DNA of 64,000 nucleotides from NCBI GenBank assembly GCA_037034305.1, contig JBAGJY010000005.1, positions 248,001 through 312,000 of the forward strand. The letters are read 5' to 3'. Below the pieces are notes generated by a model. It made no database searches. It was not told where the DNA came from and saw nothing but the letters and a program-made list of their open reading frames with translations. Position numbers and translations under genes: made by a program. Origin of the DNA: Streptantibioticus_A sp037034305 (GTDB lineage Bacteria; Actinomycetota; Actinomycetes; Streptomycetales; Streptomycetaceae). Shown one piece after another: positions 41,626 through 50,439 of the stretch. Position 1 is the stretch's first letter, and each line of letters opens with the position of its first letter.

Positions 41626-43128
41626 TCAGCCGCGCAGGCCGAGGCGGCTGCGCCGCCGCCCGTAGGTGAAGTACAGGACGAATCCGACGACCATCCAGAT
41701 GACGAACCGCAGCCAGGTCTGCCAGGGCAGGTTGAGCATCAGCCACAGCGAGGCGCACACCGACAGCGCGGGCAGGACCGGTACCCACGGGGTGCGGAAG
41801 GAGCGGGGCAGGTCGGCCCGGGTCCGGCGCAGGACCACCACTCCGACCGCGACCACCACGAACGCGAACAGCGTGCCGATGTTCACCAGTTCCGACAGCT
41901 CGGCGATGCTGGTGAAGCCGGCCACCACCGCGACCACCGCCCCGAGCAGCACGGTGGCCCGGTAGGGGGTGCCGAACCGCGGGTGGACCTGGGAGAAGAC
42001 CCTCGGCAGCAGTCCGTCCCGGCTCATCGCGAAGAAAACCCGGCTCTGGCCGAGCAGCAGGATCATGCAGACCGAGGTGAGCCCGACGGCCGCGCCGAAG
42101 CTGATCACACCGGACCACACCGGCGCGTGGTTCGCCTTGAAGGCGTCGGAGAGCGGGGCCTCCACCGACAACTGGCTGTACTTCTGCATGCCGGTGACCA
42201 CGACGGACACCGCGACGTACAGGACCGTGCACACGGCCAGCGAGCCGAGGATGCCCAGCGGGACGTCCCGCGCGGGATGCTTGGTCTCCTCGGCGGCGGT
42301 CGCCACGATGTCGAAGCCGATGAACGCGAAGAACACCACGGCCGCGGCGGTGAAGATGCCCCACACGCCGAACGTCGTCGGCTTGTACCCGAAGATCAGC
42401 TGGACCAGCGGCGCGCCGAACCCCGAACCGCCGCTCGGCCGTTGCGCGGCGGGCAGGAACGGCGTGTAGTTGGCGCCGTTGACGTAGAAGGCCCCGGCGA
42501 CGATCACGATCAGCACCACCGTCACCTTGATCCCCACGATCAGCGAGGTGACCCGGGCGGACAGCTTCATCCCCGCGACCAGCACCCCGGTCAGCACCAG
42601 CACCAGAAGGAAGGCCAGCAGGTCGAACTCCCCGCCCGCGCCGATCCCGGTCAGCGCGCGTGGCAGCCGCAGCCCCGCGGTCGCCAGCAGCGACCTGATG
42701 TAGCCGGACCAACCGACCGCCACCACCGCGCAGCCCAGGGCGAGTTCGAGGATCAGGTCCCAGCCGATGATCCACGCGGGCAGTTCGCCGATCGAGGCGT
42801 AGGAGAAGGTGTAGGCGGAACCGGCGACCGGCACGGTGGAGGCGAACTCCGCGTAGCACAGGGCGGCCAGCGCGCACACCACGCCCGCGGTGACGAACGA
42901 CAGGGCGACCGCGGGACCCGCGTAGGACCTGGCCACCTGGCCGGTGAGGACGAAGATGCCGGTGCCGATGATGACACCGACGCCGAAGACGGTCAGGTCA
43001 AGGGCGGACAGCGACTTGCGGAGGGCGTGCTCGGGCTCCTCGGTGTCCTGGATCGACTGCTCGACGGACTTCGTACGGAACATCGAGCTTCGGGGCCGGG
43101 TCGCGGGCTGTGGCGTTCTGGCATCCAT
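41626..43128 (-). CDS. Amino acid permease (APC superfamily, cationic amino acid type)
   Basis: A 500-residue transporter with about 12 membrane segments. It has the APC signature GVGVIIGTGIFVLTGQ in TM1, the following FVTAGVVCALAALCYAEFAST, and GFDIVATAAEETKHPARDVP. The length and the CAT-like motifs suggest uptake of basic amino acids. The ATG at 43128 has GGAGGTG 5 nt upstream. It lies downstream of dxs on the same strand, but a hairpin terminator separates the two. Confidence 0.9.
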   Translation of the reverse strand: MDARTPQPATRPRSSMFRTKSVEQSIQDTEEPEHALRKSLSALDLTVFGVGVIIGTGIFVLTGQVARSYAGPAVALSFVTAGVVCALAALCYAEFASTVPVAGSAYTFSYASIGELPAWIIGWDLILELALGCAVVAVGWSGYIRSLLATAGLRLPRALTGIGAGGEFDLLAFLLVLVLTGVLVAGMKLSARVTSLIVGIKVTVVLIVIVAGAFYVNGANYTPFLPAAQRPSGGSGFGAPLVQLIFGYKPTTFGVWGIFTAAAVVFFAFIGFDIVATAAEETKHPARDVPLGILGSLAVCTVLYVAVSVVVTGMQKYSQLSVEAPLSDAFKANHAPVWSGVISFGAAVGLTSVCMILLLGQSRVFFAMSRDGLLPRVFSQVHPRFGTPYRATVLLGAVVAVVAGFTSIAELSELVNIGTLFAFVVVAVGVVVLRRTRADLPRSFRTPWVPVLPALSVCASLWLMLNLPWQTWLRFVIWMVVGFVLYFTYGRRRSRLGLRG

Positions 43129-43451
43129 CGACGCACCTCCACGAGTGTCCTGCCCACAGCGCTGGGACGGCGACCTGGGGCCCTGGCGAGCGCGCGTGCC
43201 GGGCACCGCGGGGCGGACGGGACTTCCGACACGGGCCCTGGCCATCCCAGCACTGCCATCGGCAGCTCACCCCCACGCGCGGCCCGACGCTAGGCCGATG
43301 GGCCGGGCGGACCACTCGAAGGAGTGGCCCGCCCGGGAGCGTTTGAGGCGCCGCAGGACGAGGAAGCGAACGGCGCGGCGCACGCCGGGGGCCTCGGGGC
43401 CAAGCCCCGGCTACCGGGGCGGGCCCGCACCGGGCCGTCGGCGCGGCGCCG
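43129..43451. other. 323-bp non-coding gap between dxs and the permease gene
   Basis: No gene is supported. The gap contains the terminator of dxs (43303-43336) and further GC-rich hairpin-forming sequence near the dxs stop (43380-43440). The promoter of the permease gene should lie between about 43130 and 43290, but no clear boxes stand out. Confidence 0.5.
43303..43336 (-). terminator. Hairpin downstream of dxs
   Basis: CCGGGCGG-A-CCACTC pairs with GAGTGG-C-CCGCCCGG around a GAAG loop (15 positions, one mismatch), about 115 bp after the dxs stop. Confidence 0.7.
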
Positions 43452-45371
43452 TCACCGGTCCGCCGGAAGGGCGTCCTCGTCCTCGTAGCGGCCGTCCAAC
43501 GTGGCCACCAGCCCGGTCACCTGACGGGCGATGGCGGGGGCCGTGAGTCCGATCTCGGCCAGTACCTCCTTGCGGGAGGCGTGGTCGAGGAAGACCGGCG
43601 GAATGCCGAAGTCCCGCAGCGGCACGTCCACCTCGGCGTCCCGCAGCGCCTGCGAGACGGCCGAACCGACGCCTCCGGTACGGCAGTTGTCCTCCACGGT
43701 GACCACCACGCGGTGGCGCGCGGCGAGCGCGGGCAGCGCCTCGTCCACCGGCTTGACCCAGCGCGGGTCGACCACGGTGCTGGAGATGCCCTGCGCGTCG
43801 AGGAGTTCGGCGACCTCAAGGCACATCGGGGCGAGCGCGCCGACGGAGACGATGAGCACGTCCGGCCGGTCCTGGCCGTCCGCCGGGTCGCGCAGCACGT
43901 CCATGCCGCCGATCCGGCCAACAGCCTGGACGGCGGGCCCCACCGCGCCCTTGGAGTAGCGCACCACGGTCGGCGCGTCCTTGATCTCGACGGCCTCGCG
44001 CAGCTGGGCGCGCACCTGGTCGGCGTCGCGCGGGGCGGCGAGCCGCAGGCCGGGCACCACCTGAAGGATCGACATGTCCCACATGCCGTGGTGGGAGGCA
44101 CCGTCCGGGCCGGTGACGCCGGAGCGGTCGAGGACGAAGGTCACCCCGCACCTGTGCAGCGCCACGTCCATCAGCACCTGGTCGAAGGCCCGGTTGAGGA
44201 AGGTGGCGTACAGCGCGAAGACCGGGTGCAGCCCGCCGGTGGCCAGGCCCGCCGCCGAGGTCGCGCCGTGCTGCTCGGCGATGCCCACGTCGTAGACCCG
44301 GTCGGGGAACTCCTCGGCGAACCGGGCGAGGCCCACCGGCTGGAGCATCGCCGCGGTGATGGCCACGATGTCCTCGCGCTCCCGGCCGAGCTTGACCATC
44401 TCCTCGCCGAAGACCGACGTCCAGTCAGTGCCCGCGGCGGACACCGGAAGGCCGGTGTCCGGGTGGATGACACCGATGCCGTGGAAGCGGTCCGCCTCGT
44501 CCTGCTCGGCGGGCTTGTAGCCGCGGCCCTTCTCGGTGAGGCAGTGCACGATCACCGGGCCGCCGAAGCGCTTGGCGCGCTGCAACGCGGACTCCAGGGC
44601 CTCCACGTCGTGGCCGTCGATCGGGCCCACGTACTTCAGCCCGAGGTCCTCGAACATCCCCTGCGGGGCGATGAAGTCCTTCAGCCCCTTCTTGGCGCCG
44701 TGCAGCGTCTCGTACAGCGGCTGGCCGATCAGCGGGGTGCGCTCCAGCAGGTCCTTGCCGCGGGCGAGGAAGCGCTCGTAGCCGTCGGTGGTGCGCAGCG
44801 TGGCGAGGTGGTTGGCCAGACCGCCGATGGTCGGCGCGTAGGAGCGCTCGTTGTCGTTGACGACGATGACCAGCGGGCGGTCCTTGGCGGCGGCGATGTT
44901 GTTGAGCGCCTCCCAGGCCATGCCGCCGGTGAGCGCGCCGTCGCCGATCACCGCGACGACGTGGTCCTTGCGGCCCAGCACCTGGTTGGCCTTGGCCAGT
45001 CCGTCGGCCCAGCCGAGCACGGTGGAGGCGTGCGAGTTCTCGATGACGTCGTGCTCGGACTCGGCGCGCGACGGGTAGCCGGACAGGCCGCCCTTGCTCC
45101 GCAGCCCGGAGAAGTCCTGACGGCCGGTGAGCAGCTTGTGCACGTAGCTCTGGTGCCCGGTGTCGAACAGCACCTTGTCCCTGGGCGAGTCGAAGACCCG
45201 GTGCAGCGCGATGGTCAGCTCCACCACGCCGAGGTTCGGGCCGAGGTGGCCGCCGGTCTTGGAGACGGCCTCGACGAGGAAGGTCCGGATCTCGCCCGCC
45301 AGCTCCACCAGCTGCTCCTGGGTGAGCCGGTCGAGGTCGCGCGGTCCCTTGATACGGGATAGCAGGGCCAC
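43452..45371 (-). CDS. dxs: 1-Deoxy-D-xylulose-5-phosphate synthase (DXS)
   Basis: Thiamine-diphosphate enzyme (639 aa) that starts the MEP pathway of isoprenoid synthesis from pyruvate and glyceraldehyde 3-phosphate. The TPP-binding region GDGALTGGMAWEALNN, the His in GGHLGPNLGVVELT and DTGHQSYVHKLLTGR, and the transketolase segment DRSGVTGPDGASHHGMWDMS are all present. The GTG at 45371 has AAGGAGG 8 nt upstream; the longer frame to 45476 has no similar support. Confidence 0.96.
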   Translation of the reverse strand: MALLSRIKGPRDLDRLTQEQLVELAGEIRTFLVEAVSKTGGHLGPNLGVVELTIALHRVFDSPRDKVLFDTGHQSYVHKLLTGRQDFSGLRSKGGLSGYPSRAESEHDVIENSHASTVLGWADGLAKANQVLGRKDHVVAVIGDGALTGGMAWEALNNIAAAKDRPLVIVVNDNERSYAPTIGGLANHLATLRTTDGYERFLARGKDLLERTPLIGQPLYETLHGAKKGLKDFIAPQGMFEDLGLKYVGPIDGHDVEALESALQRAKRFGGPVIVHCLTEKGRGYKPAEQDEADRFHGIGVIHPDTGLPVSAAGTDWTSVFGEEMVKLGREREDIVAITAAMLQPVGLARFAEEFPDRVYDVGIAEQHGATSAAGLATGGLHPVFALYATFLNRAFDQVLMDVALHRCGVTFVLDRSGVTGPDGASHHGMWDMSILQVVPGLRLAAPRDADQVRAQLREAVEIKDAPTVVRYSKGAVGPAVQAVGRIGGMDVLRDPADGQDRPDVLIVSVGALAPMCLEVAELLDAQGISSTVVDPRWVKPVDEALPALAARHRVVVTVEDNCRTGGVGSAVSQALRDAEVDVPLRDFGIPPVFLDHASRKEVLAEIGLTAPAIARQVTGLVATLDGRYEDEDALPADR

Positions 45372-45491
45372 CCGTGCCTCCTTGTGCTGTCGAACCTGTC
45401 GAGCGTTGCCGGTCAGTCCGTCGAGTCTAATGTTCCGTTCCGGGCGGAGTCGGCCGGGCGCTGCGATTCGCGTCACCCGGGCGAACGCAAA

Positions 45492-45523
45492 GGTACCCGG
45501 CGTGCGGGGGCACGCCGGGTACC
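45492..45523 (-). terminator. Terminator of the xylFGH transcript
   Basis: A perfect 14-bp stem (GGTACCCGGCGTGC/GCACGCCGGGTACC) with a 4-nt loop lies 13 bp after the xylH stop and is followed by TTT on the minus strand. Confidence 0.88.
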
Positions 45524-45536
45524 GGGAGGGCCGCCG

Positions 45537-46847
45537 CTAGGCGCGGCCGGACGCCTTCTGGGTCCTGCGCGACAGCGAGTCGACCACCACGGCGGCCAGC
45601 AGCACCGCACCGGTGATCATGTACTGGATCGCGGTGTTCAGGTTGAGGATGTACATGCCCTGCTGGATCGAGACGATCACCAGCGCGCCCAGCAGCGCCG
45701 ACCAGGTCTTGCCCCGGCCGCCGAACAGGCTGGTGCCGCCGATGACGGCCGCGGCGATCGCGTTCATCAGCGTGTTGCCGCCGCCCTGGGTGGACTGGGC
45801 CGAGTTGACCTGACCGGCCAGGAACATGCCGCCGATCGCGGCCATCGTGCCCGCGAGCATGAACACCGAGATCCGGATCCAGGCCACGTTGATGCCCGCC
45901 CGGCGGGCGGCCTCGATGCCACCGCCGACCGCGAAGATCTGCCGCCCGTAGGTGGTGCGGCGCAGCACCAGGTCGAGGCCGACGACCACCACCAGGAACA
46001 GCAGCAGGCACAGCGGCAGCCCGTCCGCCTGGTTGAGCACCGTGGCGGCGGCGAACGAGACGACGGCCAGCAGCACGGTCTTGACGATGATGTCGGTCAG
46101 CGGACGGAACGGCACCCCGGCCTGGCGGCGGCGGTTGGCCTGCCACAGCGAGGAGCCGAGGTAGAGCAGCACCGCGACCAGCGCCAGACCGTAGGCGTAG
46201 GCGACATCGGTGAAGGTGTAGTTGTAGAGGTTGTACAGCAGGCCGTTGGCCTTGAGGTTGATGGTGCCGTTCTTGCCGAGCACCCAGAGCATGGCGCCGT
46301 TCCACGCCAGGAACCCGGCCAGCGTCACCACGAACGCCGGTACGCCCACCTTGGCGAAGAAGAAGCCCTGCAGCGCGCCGATCGCGGTGCCGGTGAGGAT
46401 GCCGAGTACCAGCGCCAGCGGCTCTGGGAACCCGTGGTAGACGCTGAGCACGGCGAAGACCGCGCCCGCCAGACCGCTGACGTAGGACACCGACAGGTCG
46501 ATCTCGCCCAGCAGCAGGACGAAGACGATGCCGACGGCGATCATGCCGGTGCCCACCACGTTGAACGCGATGGTGGACAGGTTGTTGGCCGACAGGAACG
46601 TGCTGTTCATCGCCTGGAAGATGCCCCAGATGAGGACCAGGGCGACGATCACCGGCATGGAGCCCAGGTCGCCGCTGTGCAGGCGGCGCTTGAACTCGGT
46701 GACGTAGCCCGCCAGTCCCTGCTCGCGGATGAGCAGCCGGGGGTCGACCGCCACGATGGCGTCGGCGGCGGGCGGCTCGGCGGCGACCGCCGGTTCCTGC
46801 TCGGCCTCGTCCGCGACCGGGGGCTTGTGCAGATCGGAGTTGCTCAC
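45537..46847 (-). CDS. xylH: Sugar ABC transporter permease (XylH type)
   Basis: Membrane channel of a CUT2-family sugar importer (436 aa, about 10 hydrophobic segments). It has GEIDLSVSYVSGLAGAVFAVL and the GRQIFAVGGGIEAARRAGINV coupling motif (the usual form is YAIGGN…AA..AGI). An unusual hydrophilic N-terminus of about 60 residues precedes the first segment. The GTG overlaps the stop of the ATPase gene (GTGA). The sugar is inferred to be xylose or another pentose from the order beside a ROK regulator. Confidence 0.88.
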   Translation of the reverse strand: MSNSDLHKPPVADEAEQEPAVAAEPPAADAIVAVDPRLLIREQGLAGYVTEFKRRLHSGDLGSMPVIVALVLIWGIFQAMNSTFLSANNLSTIAFNVVGTGMIAVGIVFVLLLGEIDLSVSYVSGLAGAVFAVLSVYHGFPEPLALVLGILTGTAIGALQGFFFAKVGVPAFVVTLAGFLAWNGAMLWVLGKNGTINLKANGLLYNLYNYTFTDVAYAYGLALVAVLLYLGSSLWQANRRRQAGVPFRPLTDIIVKTVLLAVVSFAAATVLNQADGLPLCLLLFLVVVVGLDLVLRRTTYGRQIFAVGGGIEAARRAGINVAWIRISVFMLAGTMAAIGGMFLAGQVNSAQSTQGGGNTLMNAIAAAVIGGTSLFGGRGKTWSALLGALVIVSIQQGMYILNLNTAIQYMITGAVLLAAVVVDSLSRRTQKASGRA

Positions 46848-47623
46848 TTGTCCGCCTCCGCGGTGCGCGCCTTCCGGCGGGTCACGGCGTTGTCCGTGGC
46901 GCCGGTGATGGCGGAGATGATCTCTTCCTGGTTGGTGTCCTTGGTGGCGAAGACGCCGTTGTTGCGGCCCAGTCGCAGCACCGCGACCTTGTCCGCGACG
47001 GCCATGACGTCCACCATGTTGTGGCTGATCAGGATGACGGCCAGGCCGCGTTCGCGGAGCCGTTCGACCAGGTCGAGGACCTGGGCGGTCTGCTCGACGC
47101 CGAGGGCGGCGGTGGGCTCGTCCAGGATGACGACCTTGGGGTCGCCGATCAGGGAACGGGCGATGGCCACCGTCTGGCGCTGACCGCCGGAGAGCGAGGC
47201 GATCGGGATCCGCACGCTGGGTATGCGGATCGACAGGGTGTTGAGGAGTTCGCGGGAGCGCTTCTCCATCTCCACCTCGTCGAGCACGCCGACCCTGCGG
47301 ATCTCCCGGCCCAGGAACAGGTTCTGGACGACGTCGAGGTTGTCGCACAGCGCCAGGTCCTGGTAGACGGTGGCGATGCCCAGGCCCTGGGCGTCGTGCG
47401 GCCGGTTGATCGTCACGGGCCGGCCCTCCCACTCGATGACGCCTTCGTCGATCGAGTGGACTCCGGCGATCGTCTTCACCAGCGTTGACTTTCCGGCGCC
47501 GTTGTCGCCCACCAGGGCGACCACCTCACCGGAACTGATCTCCAATTCGACATCGGTGAGCGCCTGTACGGCACCGAACCGCTTGGAGATCCCGCGCAAC
47601 GCCAGCACGGGCGTAGCGGACAC
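46844..47623 (-). CDS. xylG: Sugar ABC transporter ATP-binding protein (XylG type)
   Basis: ATPase of the same importer (259 aa). Walker A GDNGAGKSTLV, signature LSGGQRQTVAIAR, Walker B VVILDEPTAALG and switch His in LISHNMVDV are all intact. Unlike E. coli XylG or RbsA it carries a single ATPase domain of normal CUT2 half-length, which is usual in actinobacteria. GTG 47623 has AAGGAG 9 nt upstream; an ATG 9 nt earlier (47632) abuts that site. Confidence 0.88.
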   Translation of the reverse strand: MSATPVLALRGISKRFGAVQALTDVELEISSGEVVALVGDNGAGKSTLVKTIAGVHSIDEGVIEWEGRPVTINRPHDAQGLGIATVYQDLALCDNLDVVQNLFLGREIRRVGVLDEVEMEKRSRELLNTLSIRIPSVRIPIASLSGGQRQTVAIARSLIGDPKVVILDEPTAALGVEQTAQVLDLVERLRERGLAVILISHNMVDVMAVADKVAVLRLGRNNGVFATKDTNQEEIISAITGATDNAVTRRKARTAEADK

Positions 47624-47766
47624 GTGAACCATCTCCTTCGCCGCCTGGCCGGCGGGGGATGCCGCGCTGCGGTGGCAGACGCGGAATGCTGTGCGAGAAA
47701 AGTACGGGAATGCCGCGCCGGAAAAGCGAGGCCGTAATTCCGGGGGGTCGTTCCCCCCAAGGGGGT

Positions 47767-47820
47767 GTCCGGCGCGCTGTCCCGTTAGCGGGGTTTGTTT
47801 GCCGGGACAGCGCGCCGGAC
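47767..47820 (-). promoter_or_regulatory. 18-bp-stem hairpin between xylF and xylG
   Basis: GTCCGGCGCGCTGTCCCG and its exact complement are separated by an 18-nt loop; a second run hairpin (GGGGGG/CCCCCC, 47742-47758) follows. Such intercistronic structures after a binding-protein gene commonly stop or protect the transcript so that the binding protein is made in excess over the channel subunits. Confidence 0.7.
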
Positions 47821-47860
47821 GACTGTTGTCAGCGGTAATCAACCGCGCTGGAAGAACGGG

Positions 47861-48958
47861 CTACTTGAGCCCCGCCTTGGCGCAGTCGGCCGCGTACTGA
47901 CCGGAGCACAGCTGGCTGGCCGTGTACAGGCCGCCCGAAATCACCGTCTGCTGAATGTTCTTGGCGGTGAGGATCTGAGTCTGAATCAGCTTGGCCGGGA
48001 TGCCCTTGTTGGTTTCGTTGGACACCGTGGTGTCGGCTGCGGATACCGACTTGCCGGTGGCCACGGCGATCGCCATCTCGGCGGCGGTGTTCGCCTCCGA
48101 CTCGTACGGCTTGTAGATGGTGTACGCCTGGGTGCCGGCCAGTACCCGCTGGACGCCGTCGAGTTGGGCGTCCTGGCCGCCGACCGGCGGCAGCGGGCTG
48201 ATGTGCGCGGACTGCAGGGCGGAGATGATACCGGCGGCCATGCCGTCGTTGGCCGAGTACACCGCGGCGATGTTGCTGGCGCCGAGGCGGCTTATCGCGC
48301 CGGAGACCTCGTTGTTGGCGTTGTTGGCCAGCCAGCCGTTGGTGTCGAACTCGGAGGCTATCTTGACCTTGCCGTCCAGCACGCTGTGCGCACCGGCCTT
48401 GAACTGGGCGGCGTTGGGGTCGCCCTTGTCGCCGTTGACCATGACGATCTGGCTGTTCGGGCTGGCCTTGGAGCCCATGGCCTGCAGCAGCGCCTGGCCC
48501 TGCTGCTTGCCGACCTGGGTGTTGTCGAACGAGGTGTAGGCGTCGATCGGCCCGTTCGCGAGCCGGTCGTACGCGACGATCTTCACGCCCTTGTCGTGCG
48601 CCTTTTGCACCGACGGCTGAATGGCCTTGTAGTCGACCGAGTCGAGAATGATGACCTTGTCGCCGTCATTGATGAGCGTGTCGACCTGCTGCTGCTGGGT
48701 ATTGGCGTTCTGCGCCGCGTTTTCGTAGTCGACCTGGCACTTGGGGCACAGTTCGTGCAGCTTCGCCTCGATCTTCGGGCGGTCCACCGCCTCATACCGT
48801 GCGGTCTGGTTCTCCGGAAGAGCCAGACCGATACGGAATCCCTTGCTCACGTCCGCGGCGCTGGTTTTGCTGCCGCCTGCCTTGCCACACGCCGCCATGG
48901 ACAACGCCATGGAAACGGCCGCCGTCGCGATGACTGCACGACGCAGAGTGGTGTTCAC
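47861..48958 (-). CDS. xylF: Sugar ABC transporter substrate-binding lipoprotein (XylF type)
   Basis: Exported sugar receptor (365 aa). The N-terminus is a lipoprotein signal ending in SMAAC. The mature part is a periplasmic-binding-protein type I fold with FRIGLALPENQTARYEAVDRP, VDTLINDGDKVIILDSVD, VKIVAYDRL, and IAAVYSANDGMAAGII, as in D-xylose-binding proteins. The GTG start has GGGAGGT upstream. The gene is first of the transporter operon and directly follows the ROK regulator gene, with an operator-like repeat in between. Confidence 0.88.
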   Translation of the reverse strand: MNTTLRRAVIATAAVSMALSMAACGKAGGSKTSAADVSKGFRIGLALPENQTARYEAVDRPKIEAKLHELCPKCQVDYENAAQNANTQQQQVDTLINDGDKVIILDSVDYKAIQPSVQKAHDKGVKIVAYDRLANGPIDAYTSFDNTQVGKQQGQALLQAMGSKASPNSQIVMVNGDKGDPNAAQFKAGAHSVLDGKVKIASEFDTNGWLANNANNEVSGAISRLGASNIAAVYSANDGMAAGIISALQSAHISPLPPVGGQDAQLDGVQRVLAGTQAYTIYKPYESEANTAAEMAIAVATGKSVSAADTTVSNETNKGIPAKLIQTQILTAKNIQQTVISGGLYTASQLCSGQYAADCAKAGLK

Positions 48959-49047
48959 GGAGTACCTCCCTGACGGGGCCGCGACGATGCGGCCGAGGTG
49001 GAGGTGAGTCAACTCCGCCCAAAGCTTGTCGTCAAGAAGTAAATAAT

Positions 49048-49076
49048 TAACGAGATGACAACGACACGACTCGTTA
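49048..49076 (-). promoter_or_regulatory. Inverted repeat in the AT-rich xylF promoter region
   Basis: TAACGAG-N15-CTCGTTA (7-bp arms) lies in the AT-rich 119-bp gap before xylF and reaches to 2 bp from the end of the ROK gene. Its placement suggests an operator for the adjacent ROK regulator, but no consensus was available to compare. Confidence 0.5.
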
Positions 49077-49077
49077 T

Positions 49078-50280
49078 CTAACTGAACGCGAGCGCAGCCG
49101 GTGGAGAATCCGGCAAAAGAGTTGAATCGCCCATTTCGCTGAGCACCAGTGCCAGCGCGCCCAGCACCTCCGCCCGGGCCCCCAGGGCACCGGGGACCAC
49201 CGCGAGTTGCCGGGCCGCGCTGGGAATGGCGTACCGCGCCACGGACTCCCTGATGGGCCCCAGCACCACGTCCCCGGCCTCGGCCAGTTCCCCGCCGAGC
49301 ACCACCCGGCTGGGGTTGAGCACGTTGCACAGGTTGGCCACGCCCATGCCGACATGGCGGCCGACGTCGGCGATCACCCGGCGGCACCCGGGGTCGCCGT
49401 CCCGGGCCAGCCGCACCATCTTGGGCACGGTCAGATCCGGGCCGTGGCTGGCGCGCAGCAGGTCCAGGACGTACCGGGCGGCGGTGAAGGTCTCCAGGCA
49501 GCCGCGGTTGCCGCAGCGGCAGACCGGCCCGGACTCGTCCAGCGTGATGTGCCCTATCTCGCCCGCGGTACCGCCGGGCCCCCGGTAGATCTGCCCGTTG
49601 ATCACCAGTCCGGCGCCGACACCGCTGGCCACCTTGATGTAGGCCAGGTCCCTCACCCCGCGGCCCGCGCCCCACACCAGCTCGCCCAGGGCGCCCAGGT
49701 TGGCGTCGTTGTCCACGTGCACCGGCATGCCGAGCCGCCCGGCCAGCTCCTCGCGCGGGTTGATGCCGCCCCACCCCGGCATGATCGCGGTGGAGCCGAG
49801 GACCCCGGTGGCCACGTCGATCGGTCCGGGCACGCCGAGGCCCACGCCGATCACCTTGCCGGCGCCGATCCCGGTGGTCTCGATCAGCTGCGCCACCAGC
49901 CGTTCCGCCCGGTCGAAGCCCTGCGCCGCGGAGGCGTCCACATCGATCGGCTCGGTCTGCTCGGCGAGCACCTGGTGGGCCAGGTTGCCCACGGCGACCC
50001 GCAGGTGGGAGTGGCCGAAGTCGACGCCGACCACGATTCCGGCGTCGTCGGACAGCGACACGCTGCGGGCCCGCCGACCGCCCGAGGAGGTCGGGGTGAC
50101 CTGGACCGTTCCGTTGTCCCGCAGCTCGCGGACGATGTTGGAGACGGTGGCGGCCGACAGTCCCGTACCGCGGGCGATCTCCGCCTGGGTGAGCGAGCCC
50201 GCCAGCCGCACCGCGCGGACCACACGCTCAAGATTGGCCCGGTGCAGCGAGGACTGCGATCCCGGAGTCTCCACGACCAT
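49078..50280 (-). CDS. rok7B7: ROK-family transcriptional regulator
   Basis: A 400-residue regulator: N-terminal winged HTH (LTQAEIARGTGLSAATVSNIVRELRDNG), then a sugar-kinase-like ROK domain with VGVDFGHSHLRVAVG, DNDANLGALGE, GGTAGEIGHI and the zinc motif CRCGNRGCLE. Its position upstream of a xylFGH-type transporter matches Rok7B7 of S. coelicolor, a pleiotropic regulator of xylose uptake and carbon control; the symbol is used on that basis. ATG 50280 follows GGGAG closely; GTG 50274 is an alternative with better spacing. Confidence 0.85.
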   Translation of the reverse strand: MVVETPGSQSSLHRANLERVVRAVRLAGSLTQAEIARGTGLSAATVSNIVRELRDNGTVQVTPTSSGGRRARSVSLSDDAGIVVGVDFGHSHLRVAVGNLAHQVLAEQTEPIDVDASAAQGFDRAERLVAQLIETTGIGAGKVIGVGLGVPGPIDVATGVLGSTAIMPGWGGINPREELAGRLGMPVHVDNDANLGALGELVWGAGRGVRDLAYIKVASGVGAGLVINGQIYRGPGGTAGEIGHITLDESGPVCRCGNRGCLETFTAARYVLDLLRASHGPDLTVPKMVRLARDGDPGCRRVIADVGRHVGMGVANLCNVLNPSRVVLGGELAEAGDVVLGPIRESVARYAIPSAARQLAVVPGALGARAEVLGALALVLSEMGDSTLLPDSPPAALAFS

Positions 50281-50439
50281 CCACTCCCTGCCGTTCCTCC
50301 AACATATGAACTCTAAGCAGAGCCTCAGGGGCTGCGCCCCGTCAAGGTATTGAGCGGTAGAACCCCGGATGATCACACATCGTACGTGGGAGGACCGCAC
50401 CCCCTGCTCGATCACCGACGGTACCGCCCCTGGCCGGCG

